Assembly: GCA_020055645.1 (NCBI GenBank)
Contig: CM034550.1
Span: forward strand, 20,864,880 to 20,928,879
Source of the DNA: Tomocerus qinae
Taxonomy: Eukaryota > Arthropoda > Collembola > Entomobryomorpha > Tomoceridae
Length of the DNA stretch: 64,000 nucleotides
Direction of reading: 5' to 3'
The position numbers and the translations under genes are program-made. Shown here piece by piece: positions 48,294 through 60,600 of the stretch (position 1 is the first letter of the stretch; each line of letters begins with the position of its first letter). The notes under the pieces are model-generated. The model had not been told where the DNA came from, did not search any database, and worked only from the letters and a program-made list of their open reading frames with translations.

Positions 48294-48298
48294 ATAAT

Positions 48299-49527
48299 AA
48301 ATTAATCGTACTCACAAAAATTTGCTAATCGGATTGACATCTTTTGAATCTCAAATTGGAACAACAATAAATCCACCAATAAGAAATTCCTCACCTTGTA
48401 CTTTACCGGAATTACCTTGAATCATCATATTAGTCGAGCAAATTAGCAGTGGCAAGTGCTAATAGCTATAAATAGGCATAATATAGTAGCATAGTAGTAA
48501 AATATGGAATAACCAATAGGAGCAAGGAAGATAAATGCAACAGAAAACTTGGAGTTAGTTTTCCGGCGTAATAGAGTTAGATTTTATAAATCCAAGTTCA
48601 TGGTCTTTCTTTATACGCAATTTGAGAAAGTACAGACAAACAATCCCATGCTGAGGACTGAGGATACTTTGCTACATTTTCTGTGCAGATGAAGCATGTC
48701 TAGATGTGCGTTTTCATATGGAGCAGATATGGTAGTTGGTAGACAAGTTGTGCACTACTTATATACAGTGTTTCAAATGACTAGTATCCAGTCTTGAGTT
48801 GTGTTGAGTAGGAAAGCATACGGAAGTAAGGAATTGGGAAATAAAGGAAGATTTATGAGGAGGATTTCCCAAGGGTCACCACGGAACACGACTCCTCGTC
48901 CTCACCAAGCCAAGTCGGCAAGACCTCTCAATGAGTGAACCGAAAACGAACTGAACTGAAAGCAGAACGCGCAAATTGCGTTAGGCATTTGCGGAAGACC
49001 ACATTTTCCTCCTTGAGCCTTTATTGCTCCCATTCTATTTTCATCTACTAACTTCTCTTTTCCCTGCTGCCTAACTACACGCTCTTGCTACTGATGAAAA
49101 CAACATATTTGTGCGCTAAATGTATATTGCACTTCTCTAATATCTGTTGCATTACGTGCATTATTTCTCGGTTTACATAATGTTTTCACATGTTCAAGAG
49201 TTTGCATCATTTTGCAATGAATTTATGCATAACAATAGAACAACCATTGAAATTACATTTAAATGTAACCGAATAAATGCAAAATGAATCTGTTCAAAGC
49301 TAATTAACATTGCAATTCAGTCAGATACCTTAGGCTATTATTTATTAAAGATAATAATATCATTTTTCGTTAGATTCGTATTAAAGTTTCTTGTTTTACA
49401 ACACTGAGTAGTAAAAGTGTTATATTATGATTAGTTCATAACAGATGCAACTAAAATTTTGACATACTTTTATAGTATTAGTATTAAACAGAAAGAAAGT
49501 TGATTCCTTATTTGGGCATTATGGAAA
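48299..49527. other. Intergenic between LTR element and ODAD3-like gene
   Basis: No gene recognised. Holds the presumed 3' flank of the ODAD3-like gene. Confidence 0.4.
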
Positions 49528-52054
49528 TTAATGAAGACCCCGTCGAATAAGAGCCTGTTGAATGCATTTTTTGCTTCTTGCTTTGATCTCCTGTCTGTTT
49601 GGCACTTTGAAATCGGAGTAATCTTCTTCTACTCGGTAAAAAGAAAATATTGCATTAAAAATTTGATTTTACTATGAATTTAACATTTTGAAAGTTTCAC
49701 TAAGGTTTTTGCATTGCGGTACTAACCATCTGAACCCTCAGATACGACTGGACTTCCCACGCGAATCAAGCGAGGTGGAACTGGAGGAGGCTTCACGTAA
49801 GCACCGTAATTCTTATCAGTTTCTTCATTCTCAAAGAGAGTTCTGAGATTTTCAACAGATTTGAGAACTTTTTTGCACTTGGAATTCAGAATTCGCAGTT
49901 GCATCTTCAATTCCACTTTGGCTTGTCTGGCTGTACCTGCACTACTGCCTTTCGATTCATCAAGTCGCTCGGATAAAGCTATCACTCCAAGACGGATATC
50001 TGCTGTGACATTGCCTAATAATGTCAATTTGGCTTGTTTTTCTGCTAGTTGATGTCTTAAGTCTTCAACTTGGGTTTCAAAATCTTGTATCTTTTTATTG
50101 TACCTAAGAGAAAATAATTTTAGATTGAATCTACTTTGAAGTAATAATACCTATATCACAAATTAGGTGACTTACTCAGAAAGTTGAGTCTGGCCAGTGT
50201 ATTTATAATGACACAAAATCAACATGAGTTGATTCCTTTGACGAATAAGCAAATCGCGCAAGTTTTCTTTGGCTTCCAATTCTGCAGTAAGTCTTGATCC
50301 GAGTTCCATTACGGTAATTAGTCTGAAAAAAAGTTGATATCGCAAATGTAATTAAGGAGTCAAAGAGATTAGCATCGTAGTCGAATATCGAAGTTTAGAA
50401 GCAAAATTAGGAATAGTAACCGTTTCGGAATAAAAGTTAAGTCAGGGACCCTCATTGTCTCGACAAGTCTACGAGCCCGATCCTGATATTTCTCAACTTC
50501 CGCACGTTTGGCTTCAATCCTTTCTGCAATATCGTTTTGCAAAGTTTTCTCCGTTGTGGTGTTGTCATAATTAAGTTTCAAATATTGTGCATTCTGTGGA
50601 TTCGTTTTCACTTGATTTGCTTCCATCACTTTCTGAACAGCTTTCTTCATTTTTGCCATTTGCTTCCTACGTTTCTTTCGATTTATAGAAGCTTCTGTTT
50701 CAGTCAAGGCAAAGTTCTTTGCTGCCTCATCTCGAAACTGGGGCAAAATTAATGTTATCAAATCAATACTACTGACCATTGTATAAAATTTAGCACTGAA
50801 TTTACCTTAGACGCATCTTCTTGCATTTTCTCAAGATTTTTTATCTCTTGCTTATGGAAGTTTAGCTGTGTTTCTAAATTCCGTAAATTCGGAGCATATC
50901 TTCCACGTTCTTCCGATAGAGTCGACTTGATATCTTTGTACTTCAAATTCATAATTTGAGCAGTTTCTCTTTTTACTGCAAACAAAATGCTTTTGTAAGG
51001 GCTTTGTAAGAAATATACAAATACTTTGATTATACTGATTTGAATAAAGATAAAACTGACCATCTACAGCTTCAATCATGTTTTCCATCCGAGCGAAATT
51101 AAGATTTGCGGCTAACTCCCACGGAAGAGTACCAGGACGAGGCCACTTCTCAATCACCATAACCATATTCTCCGCTTCTTCCAATTTGCTTCGTTTATCC
51201 TGCAATCTGTCCATCAGAACGTTGAGTCGCTTTGCATTGTCGAATATTTTGTCTTCCAGCCATCCTATGGCAAACTGTGAAACAAATAAATACAAATCGT
51301 TAACAAAATTAAATCAAAAAATCAAACAGTTTGTCTAATTAATTCATTGTTGATTGCATACAGCAGGAGTTTTGTCCAGCAACGCAAGCTGAAATTCTCT
51401 GTGTGTCCGCAACGCATTCTGAACAGCAAACTTTTCTGCATCCACTGCATCGATGAAGTTACGACGAAGCTCGACTGTTTCTTTGTATAAATCCTGGAGA
51501 ACGGTAGCCGCACCTTGACGAGATTCTTCAAGCTCATCCTTCAGTGCCTTGTTGAAGCGTTCTGTTAAGAATGCATTTTTTTACAATTTCAAAGAATCAA
51601 AGCAATAAATGATATGTTAGCAGATACTTTGAATTGGAATTCTAAACAAATTTTTAACACCCACCTCGTAAAATTATTTTTGAGCGAAGATTTTCAATTT
51701 GATCTTGGATTGGAACAGTTTCATCACTGATCTCTTCCCCTTTTGACACTGCTTCTGGCTTTGGTACCCATCTCCCACAAGTGGACTGCGACTTACCCAA
51801 TTTAAAGTTTGCCGTCATTGGTATAGGCTGTGAGAAAAAGTAACCTAACGAAAACTATATCTGCTAATGATTGCAATGGATTCTAAGAGATTATTGAGAG
51901 GAGGTCATTTAGAAGAGTTTGACTTTCTGAAAGTTGGATGAGAAAAATATCAGTCAAGGTAAACAATGAACTGAAAATGTATATCAATGAGTAACGGTGG
52001 GGTAATGGGCTATGTGAATGTGTATTACATAAGACATACCTGATCTGCGGTCAT
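49528..52054 (-). CDS. ODAD3: Outer dynein arm docking complex subunit 3 (CCDC151) orthologue
   Basis: Nine exons on the - strand: 52040-52054, 51665-51827, 51362-51561, 51061-51274, 50806-50975, 50421-50737, 50176-50322, 49727-50103, 49528-49631; all GT-AG, 1707 nt in frame, 568 residues, close to the vertebrate length of about 600. The protein is almost wholly coiled coil. Recognition rests on the co-linear family pattern: IQDQIENLRSKI near the N terminus; DKIFDNAKRLNVLMDRLQDKR; the KNLEKMQEDASK/FRDEAAKNF segment followed by a basic KKRRKQM run; CHYKYTGQTQL; and a C-terminal VIALSERLDE segment equivalent to the HLADKL region. In the family this protein helps dock outer dynein arms on axonemal doublet microtubules, so it acts in motile cilia or sperm tails. 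The first exon codes only MTADQ. A Pro-rich PPPVPPRLIR lies near the C terminus. Confidence 0.8.
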
Positions 52055-52670
52055 GGCTACCTTTAGAAGATTTTTTAATGTCCAATTTTATGTTGGTCTA
52101 TTTTTGTCGGAGTTTGAGGTTGGAATGCAAGAAATATTATCTGCTCTTGCTTACAGATGATGTGAACTTTGTCAAAAGGAAAAATGTGTGTCTACCTTGT
52201 TGATCTGTATAGTACACACGTAAACATATTGTACTGAAAAATTGCAAATAAAACTAGTTAAAAATAATTACGACATAAAAAGATAGTCTTCCTCAGAAGA
52301 ACAAAACTTGAATCCTCCATTTCACTTCAACTAGGAATATATTATGTAAAACGAAAGAATATTTTTATATTTACATACAATATTACAGATTCTACTATAA
52401 CTATATCACAGCTTTCAATTACACAACATTTTACGACTAAAATCCTCTATGGCAAGGTTTCTAATAGTTTTCCTTAAAAATGTCTAAGAAAGAATTGTGC
52501 TGGAACTATTAGCAACTTTTTCTGGGTCCAAGATGGTTTCCTTAAGTCCTAAAATTCTGCTTACCATTCGCAATACTACTTGATTTTGACTCCCGAATCT
52601 TGTACCTTCATATAGTACATAATACAATTATTGGACTTATATTGCCATTTTAGTTTGATGGAAAAATTAT

Positions 52671-54445
52671 TTAGAAAGTACTGTTGGGTTCTACAGTACC
52701 ATATAGCTGTCCAGTGTACCCATGCAGATCCCAACAATGAAAGAGCGTTGTTGGATCCACTGCAGATTGCTTTGTTTGAGGAAATAATAAAATAAAATCG
52801 TTTGCATCAGCCATTTCCAAATAACCAGAGCATTTTATATACTCCAGTCCATCATTTTGTCTATCAATTTAAAAATTCATTTCAGAAATTAGATATTATT
52901 AATGACGATTAATTAGCAGACACCAGGTAGTCGTATTTTTCATATAATTGCTTTAAATACAGTAGCAAACCTTGTAGTACCATATGTAATTGAGTAAATA
53001 GAAAAATGTAAAGGTCAAGGGTACTTACATTGAATGTCGGCATCCGTGAAAGGCGACATGAAGTTTGCATTTCGAAGGTTGAAGTTTACACTGTGGGGGT
53101 GTGTATAGTATAGCGTCACCCAGCATGGAGATTCGTTCGTCAAATGGTATTAAAAATTCCGATTGATCAACCAGTTCGATACCCTCCATGTTGTCACTAC
53201 TCCGACAAAACTTGTCTGTAATAGCATTACAATTATTATTGTCACTTGTGAGTTTCGACAGACATTTCAATATAGAAAAATGTTACCTTGTGGTTCAACT
53301 AGCTGTGAGTTAAATATGTAATTCATCCCTTCGTAGACACCACTGAAATTACACTTGGCACATCCAACACCGGCACCATGAACTGGGGAAAATTGTGTGC
53401 AAGGTATTCCGCATGTTTTTGTTGGCTAAAATAATTTGATTGAGTAAACTTCTCACAGATGTACAATAATTACAGATTCAGGTATGACTTTAGCTTCAAA
53501 GCATAAAATCAAACAAAATCTGAAAAATATCATTTGAATAAATTCTTACCATGGAATGAATAGAATCAGATTGTCGAAATAAAACAAAGTTGCTGAATTC
53601 TTGAAAAAATTGGGCCACCATTTGTCCATTGTCTGAAAGAATGAATATCCATTAGTCTGTAGGTAATGTTGATATTTACAACTATCTACACAAAGAAATA
53701 TGCTCGTATTAAATTACCAAAATTTACAAATTTGTCGTTAGTTCCGTGATAAATGAAATGTCTCTTTGTTGCTAGATTTCTTAGCGGATCAATTTTCCCA
53801 GTTTGAGAGAATTGCTGAGCGACTTCAATAGAATGCCCTACATCCCCTCTTCCCATGAGACATGGAATTAACTTGAAGATGTTACCATTTCCACATTGAT
53901 ACTGCACTGGATAAAATGGTTAATGAATAATTATTGCTCAGAACTAAGTACTACAGTTTTCCCTTCCCCTTTCGAAATAAGTTAATTTTGCATTGCTATA
54001 TGTATTTAAAATAACTTGAAGCATAAACTGCAAGTCCATGAATCATTCTTGAGTTCGATAGGTAGAACTGGGTAGCGGCAACTGCTAAAATGAATTAACA
54101 AGAATAAACACATGAAACCTGGTTAATATAAAAAACATACGAAGTTTGACATCTTTTTATCAACCTTTTATTTACCTCCGGATGAAATTCCTGACACAGA
54201 TATTATTTTGTTTTCCATCGGTATAAATTCTGAAAAACAGGATTCAAGTGGATCACATATTAAAAACATTTTCCCACAAATTACTAAATATATGCGGGTT
54301 AATAGTAGAAATATAAAACTGTTTCTAGACCAAGACGTTTTGATTTTGTATCTTCATGCTCCGATTCTAGTTTTTCTTCACTTTTGCTCTTCATAAAGAA
54401 AAGAGTCAAAGATATCCAGATTAATTTCAAGAACGATGGTTTCAT
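52671..54445 (-). CDS. Secreted poly(3-hydroxybutyrate) depolymerase-like esterase
   Basis: Eight exons on the - strand: 54331-54445, 54176-54229, 54016-54084, 53718-53906, 53550-53632, 53287-53425, 53029-53215, 52671-52860; 1026 nt in frame, 341 residues. The chosen start gives a signal peptide (MKPSFLKLIWISLTLFF); an in-frame ATG also exists at 54490. Family marks in order: nucleophile elbow GISSGA split by an intron; VYASMQYQCGNGN; the Asp region HGTNDKFVNFD; the His region FSPVHGAGVGCAKC; the oxyanion-cysteine motif LHVAFHGC; GYLEMADANDFILLFPQT; HCWDLHGYTG near the end. This Ser-Asp-His order matches the circularly permuted fungal PHB depolymerase fold. The expected reaction is hydrolysis of polyhydroxyalkanoate or related esters outside the cell. 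A usual second Gly in the elbow (GxSxGG) is Ala here. Substrate is inferred from family only. It lies 617 bp upstream of the ODAD3-like gene on the same strand. Confidence 0.85.
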
Positions 54446-55095
54446 CCTGGACTTAACTCTGCTACATTTACATGGGTAATTAAATGGCACAATTTATAAG
54501 TTAACAATCACACGGCGAGTCCAGCCTCTTAATTATGATTTAGGTGACAACTTCGAACAGAATTTGTAACCTACCATCACAGATACTCAATTAATAATCA
54601 GTTTGTAGTTTCGTACACAAAGGAGAAGGTTCAAGTTTCATCCTTCCAGTAAAACAGTATGTGTGATAAATGGTATTGACTATTGCATTGAAACCAATCA
54701 ATTGAGGTTAATTGCTTTGCATCCTATGTAAATGGGTTAATAAATGTCGTATTACCCTTCAGAAGGTTGCCAGGAATCTATATAAAATATAGTTTGGTAA
54801 GTAGCATTGTAATTGCTGGCAACAAGTAGACATTTTTGTATGGACTGATCAAAAGAGAATCTATTTACATATACCACCATGATCGAAATGCATTTTTACT
54901 CATAATTAGCACACCACCAATGTGTAAGTAACAAGTTTATTGGTACGTGTCACTATTCCCTATTGTGACGTAGACACGGCATGGACATAAGTTTACGCAC
55001 TGTTTTCTGCATTTTTGGTGTACACATTGCATCTACGTACCTAATAGCAATGACACGTACATACAAGACTGAAGTAATAATTTAATTACGTAATA
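54446..55095. other. Intergenic between depolymerase-like gene and BEL element
   Basis: Contains the presumed promoter of the depolymerase-like gene. No clear TATA box or other motif was identified. Confidence 0.4.
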
Positions 55096-55100
55096 CATCA

Positions 55101-55532
55101 TGTTTTGAGAACGTCAACTCCCTACCCGGAAGATACTCCTCACGAATATTGTACAGTGCTGACAGGTCAATCCTAAGAGCGGATTAATGAACGATGCTAC
55201 TTAGGTCTTAGTCCCTAATTCGATGATAAGTAAATAAATCGCTAGAACCGAATAACTGTTATTTTCAGCAACAATTTATTCTTCCTGCAACCACTTATGA
55301 CAGAATTAATTAGGGAGAGGAAAACTTAACTGAAACTTAAATGAAATTAACTTAATTGATGAACTACCAATCTAAAACATGTTGGTGCTCACTCAACGAC
55401 TCACACTTGGAGAATGGCGTTGGAAGAAGCTTCTCTGGGCTTCTAATTCCCAACCGCCAACACAATGAATACCGCGAAAACAATTCATAATAAACAAGGG
55501 GTATTCTAAGAAAAAGCATAGATTACATAACA
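55101..55532 (-). repeat. BEL 3' LTR (element orientation)
   Basis: 432 bp, TG...CA when read on the + strand. Pairs with 61202-61633. Confidence 0.95.
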
Positions 55533-55552
55533 TCCTCCCACCTTCTTTTATG
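55533..55552 (-). other. Polypurine tract of BEL element
   Basis: On the - strand AAAAGAAGGTGGGAGGA directly precedes the 3' LTR, the expected site for plus-strand priming. Confidence 0.75.
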
Positions 55553-55616
55553 AATTAATTAGAAATAAAAGAACAGAATTAACAAAAAGAAGTAATAATG
55601 AATGAATGTAAACAAA

Positions 55617-57554
55617 TTAATCAGATTTAAATCTCGCTGGGATCTTAATCTTGCGTCCAAATCTTGTGGTCACATCAGGCTCCGGAGTGTTCATCTTAAA
55701 GTCCTTGGCTTTACTTATAACTCCTTCACCAACAGGTAGCTCCTCACTAGACCGCACTTCCAATGAATATAAACGCTGAACTGGTCTAAGAATCTCTCCA
55801 GACGAGGTCTTGACCCTGGCAACTCGGGTTTCTTTATCTCTCCCAGGCATCAATTCGAGGAATTCTTCCCATAGGCCCTCCAGCCGTTTCTTGTTGTCGC
55901 ATCCAATGAGAACTACATCGCCAACAGTAAAATGATGGACCTTCTTATCTTGGGATCTTTGAACCAACTGCCCAAGATATTCACTTCGGAATCGATTTCG
56001 GATTTCATTCTGCATCTGCTTCAAAGAACGATAAGCCTTGCGAAGTCCAGATGAACACAGAACGTCAACTTCTGGGATATCTGATTCCCGGATATCCTGA
56101 AGAAACATAGCAGGCGTGAGAGGAATCAAGTCGTCCTGATCCTCCGTCACATAGGTCAAGGGCCTATTATTCATGACTGCTTCCACTTGGCAAAGACAGG
56201 TCATCAATTGTTCAAAGTTCAGCTTCCCGTGGCCGAGAATTCGCTTCAATAAGTCTTTGATTGATCTTATGAGGCGCTCATAGAATCCACCCCACCACGG
56301 TCCTGAAGGCGGATTAAATTTCCAAGTGATCCGTTGACAGTTGGCTTCCTTTTCAATGCGTTTCCAATCCAACTGCTTAAAAAGATTAACGGCACCACGG
56401 AAATTAGTGCCGTTGTCACTATACATGATTGACGGTCTTCCTCTTCGACTTATAAATCTGAAGAATGACAAGAGAAAGACATCCGTACTCAAGGAGGCAA
56501 CAAGCTCAAGGTGCACACAGCGGTAAACAGCGCACGTGTAGAGGACGATCCACACCTTAGACTTGTCCTTGAGAAATAGCGGCCCGGCCAGATCAACACC
56601 AGTTACCTGAAAGACTTTAGATTCAGATACACGATCTTCAGGTAGAGACGCTGGTGCTGCATCTGGGGCTTTTGAATTATGTCGACGACAAATCACACAG
56701 CTGGTGATAACTTTTCTGATTGCTCTGCGGCCTTGTATTATCCATATTTTCTCGCGCAGACGGCTCATCAGAAACTGGATTCCAGCGTGTCCATGAATAA
56801 TATGCTCTTCTCTAATCAACAATTCCACTAGTGGGTGAGAATGAGGCATCAAAACTGGTAGTCGAAAGGATTGAGAGTCTTGACGGTGGAGCAGCTTTGT
56901 CTTCACACGTATAAGTCCCACGTCATCTCTCTGCACTCTTAGTCCACTAATTACTTCCGCTTCTTGAGGGAGAACTTCTGACTGTATCGCCATCCACAAA
57001 ATTTTCTCCGCCTCTCGAAATTCCGGAACCGTAATTATGGCATTATCACTTACAGGTTTCTTGCGTGCTTTGTTTACGAATCGGAGAACCCATGCCATGA
57101 TTCTAACGTTACTCCGATATGACGAAAAACAAACTGGATACCATGGGTGTACTGGTGAGCTAATGTGATGAACTGTGGTTACTTCCGGTGTCCCAATCAC
57201 ATCCGTTAATTTACCCAATGGCGTTTTTCTTTTCTCCGAACTGATGGCTTCTTCATTCCATGACAAGTTTTCAGCTGGCCACTCAGTTGGAGGTTTTCTG
57301 AGCCATGCTGGTCCCTCCCACCATCGCGACTCCAACAGCTCCTTCGGTGAGCATCCTCTTGATGGCAAGTTGGCGGGGTTGTGGATTCCAGGCACATGAC
57401 TCCACTGTTCTGAATTGGTCAAGTAATTAATCTCCTTGACACGGTTTCCTACGAATGTTCCCCAATTATCGTTACGCTTAATCCACGCGAGGGCGGTGGT
57501 TGAGTCGCTCCAAAAGAATGTGGGGATATCCAACAATGACATTGCGTCTCTCAC
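55617..57554 (-). pseudogene. BEL pol, 3' part: RNase H, integrase, C-terminal domain
   Basis: 645-codon frame continuing the pol region in a different reading frame from the upstream part. The first residues carry the end of RNase H (FFWSDSTTALAWIKR). An HHCC zinc-binding segment follows (HIIHGHAG ... CVICRRHN), then the integrase core with its DDE residues in VTGVDLAGPL, YSDNGTNF and the WWGGFYERLI region, then the DUF5641-type C-terminal domain (VGDVVLIG). The internal ATG at 57554 is probably not a real start. In BEL elements this is normally one polyprotein with the gag part, so the separate frame marks a break. Otherwise uninterrupted to the stop. Confidence 0.9.
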
Positions 57555-57619
57555 TGACTTCGTGAGACGGGCGGCAATGACACAAGACAGTAGCTCCAGA
57601 CGGGGAATTGTAACTGCTT

Positions 57620-60600
57620 TCAGCGGGCTACTCTTGCTCTTGCTTGGAGAAGTTGCACTGAGGCACCATCTTCTCCTCTGATACGAATAAAAACAGCGGC
57701 AGCGTAGGCATATTTACTGGCATCTGAAAAAGTATGGATTTGCCAGTTCTTACGTTCAGTTGATCCTGCCGTTGCACAACGAGGTATTTTAATTTCCTGC
57801 AGTGTGTCCAACTCCTCCCACCATCCAAGAAACTCCATTCTTATCTCCTCTCCAACATCATCTTCCCAACTCATATTTTGAGCCCAGGTCTTCTGGAGTA
57901 ATATCTTCGGAATTATAAGAGCCAGCGCCAAAATACCAAGAGGGTCGAAAATTTTCTGAAACTGTGAGAGAATCATACGCTTAGTGAGAGTTTCTTGGAT
58001 CTCTACGGATGGGATTTCACAACTGAGGACATCTTTCTTCTTATCCCACTTGAGACCCAAAACGGATGTGACTATATTTACTGGGACTTGGCTCTTTGTA
58101 GGTTCCTGTCCGTCGGAATTGATACACGGGTTGACGACTCCAGGTTCCTCTCGTAATGTGCACTCCCACAATCTTAACTCCATCTTGGCCTCCGCCATAA
58201 TTGCTGTGGCTTGGGATTCGAAATAATCACAATCTTCGTAGCTGTCAACTGAAGTCACACAATTGTCGACATAAATTGACTTCAGCAGCTGGATTGCTAT
58301 TTGCTTTCTCTCTTCAATGACTGAGCTCACATGGGCCTCAATCACTGCGGCTAACATAAATGGACTACAAGTCACTCCGAAAACGACACGGCGGTGACGG
58401 AAGATCCTAAGTTTTGAACGAGTTTGATCCTCCCACCATAGAAAACGGAGTACATCTCGGTCCACCTCATCCACCTCGATCATCATAAAGGCCTTCCTGA
58501 TGTCTGCTACGACACCAATTCTTTTCTCCCGAAAACGAAGCAGAATGTCGGGTAGAAGTTCCATTAAATTGGGTCCCTTATGCAGGCAGTCGTTCAGAGA
58601 AGGTGACCTTCCAATTTTGCAGGAAGCGTCAAACACGGGACGAACAGGTGTGGTGAGGCTCTGCGGCTTAAAAACAGGGTGATGGGGCAAGTAATGTACA
58701 TTCAGCTCCCCATCGGTTGATTTGATTTCTTCAATCATGCCTTCCTCCAGCCAACTGTTAAATATCTGCTCATACTCTAAGTACTTGCCTTTGCTTTCTA
58801 GTTTATCAGTGGTGGAGTTCAGTCTCTTGATTGCAACATTCCAATTATTTGGTATTTCTTGTCTTCCGTTGAGCCAAGGTAGTCTGACTTTATATCTACC
58901 ATCATGACAGCGACTTATATTCTTCAAAAATTCTTGCTTCATGAGGTGTTCTTGCTCAGACTGGGTAAACATCTCAGCGGAATCACGTATACCGATTGTC
59001 TCCAAATCCCACAACTGACTTGGTGTGGCATTATGAACGAACATCGTAGTGGTAATCATCGCAGTACCTTCATTGTTGTTGGGTAATTTTCCTCCAAGGG
59101 TCCAGCCAAATACGGTCTCAAAAGCCGTGAGGCCGCACTTCAAATGAATTAATTTTCCGGTTAACAGCTGCCCGTAATAATCACTCCCAACCAACACTTC
59201 GATATCTGAACATTCAGAGTGAAAGTCGCTCAAACTAATCTTCCTCTTCTGAAGTTCCTTCACCCATGGACCATGAGGGACTCTAGGAATTGCGCCGCAG
59301 AGGACTGGTTCATCTAAAACTTCAATCTCTCGACGATTCTTCCCATCAATGCTTTCCAACATCATCTGGTATTTATTGTGGAGGGTCAATTCTGTAGCAC
59401 TTCCTCCAAACAATGTCTTAATGAGATGCTGGCTTCCAATAGGCGAGTATCCGACTTTTTGTACTGTATCCTTACGCACGTACGATTTCTGAGATCCATT
59501 ATCAAATATCAGACGCACTGTGGGACAATAACTTTTCCCAATTATTCTTACTAATAGCGTCTGAAGGAGTATTTCCCCTGTGCAATTGAGATTCGTAGCT
59601 GATTTCTCCGGCTCACTAGGGTGAAAATTCTTCTTGGTTTGTTCCGGCTTAATAGAATGCAAATCCGGACACATGACAGGATAATGTCTTTTGTGGCACG
59701 ACATACACTTAACATGAGCTTTGCAGGTTTTAGATGTGTGCCCAAACTTAAAACAGGTAAAACAATGTTTCTTACTTTGGAGCTTAGACTTCTTATCGTC
59801 CAAAGTCATCAATTGTGCTTTGAGACAGTCACGACTCTCATGTGACTTCTCACAAAAGACACAAGACATACTATGACTATGACCGGTGAACAGTCCTGCG
59901 GCTGTAGGGAGGCTTTCGTCTTCCGGATGGAGCTTAATTTTCATAACAGTATTTCTCTTGGGTTCCTCCAATCCAGCACGAACATATGACAATCGCTCAG
60001 CCCCTTTCACTTCTTGGCGCAGAAACTTCCTTAATGCATTCAACCGATCTTCTACTGGTAAATCTTTTCCATCTTCGTCGTACCCAGCCATGGAACTACG
60101 TTGCCAGACTTTCACAATTTCTTCGGGCAAACTGGATTCAACCATGGGGTAAAGAAAAATGGCGCTTTGATTCGTAATTATGCCCAGAGACTCCAATGAC
60201 CTTAAATGAGATTCGAGTTCGTCATGGAGTTCTGACAAAGAGGATTTTTTCTTATGGCTTACTAACGTCAGTAAGTTTCGAACGTACACTTCACTTAACA
60301 GTACTTTGTCTCCGAATCGATCTTTGAGAGCCTCGATAACCTTCGGGTAATTTTCTGCAGTTTTAGGATATCCAGACACAAATTTCTCCGCTTTAGATCC
60401 GGGGACCATTGATTGTGCAAGGTAGTGAAACTTATCTGAGTCATGTAGCTCCTTATCTTCATGAATTTTTTCAAATTGGGACCAGAATTCAAGCCACTCC
60501 AAAAGATCGCCGGAATACTTTTTAAGCTCGATCTTCGGTAACTTGAAGTTCCTCTTCTTGTCCCCAATACTATATGGAACCGCGCTGGCAACACTGGAAG

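Larger units (their letters stand above)
42448..48298 (-). mobile_element. Young LTR element with unknown ORF and no visible pol
   Basis: Direct repeats of 944 bp (42453-43396 and 47350-48293) bound a 3.95 kb interior, and ATAAT stands on both outer sides (42448-42452 and 48294-48298) as a 5-bp target duplication. By eye the LTRs differ at one base in the body, so insertion is very recent. Orientation is - strand: reading that way the LTR starts TGTCAGG, a purine-rich tract (AGGAGGGACCGCAGAGGA) precedes the 3' LTR, and the main ORF follows a leader of about 1.5 kb. The LTR ends CCGTAAG rather than in CA. The bases after the 5' LTR (ATCATCCACAACAG) do not match a tRNA 3' end that I recognise. 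No reverse transcriptase, RNase H or integrase motif was found in the interior. Confidence 0.8.

Noticed and set aside
52671-54445. Bacterial contamination as source of the depolymerase
   Set aside because: Eight exons with GT-AG introns in phase, and linkage to an ODAD3-like gene.
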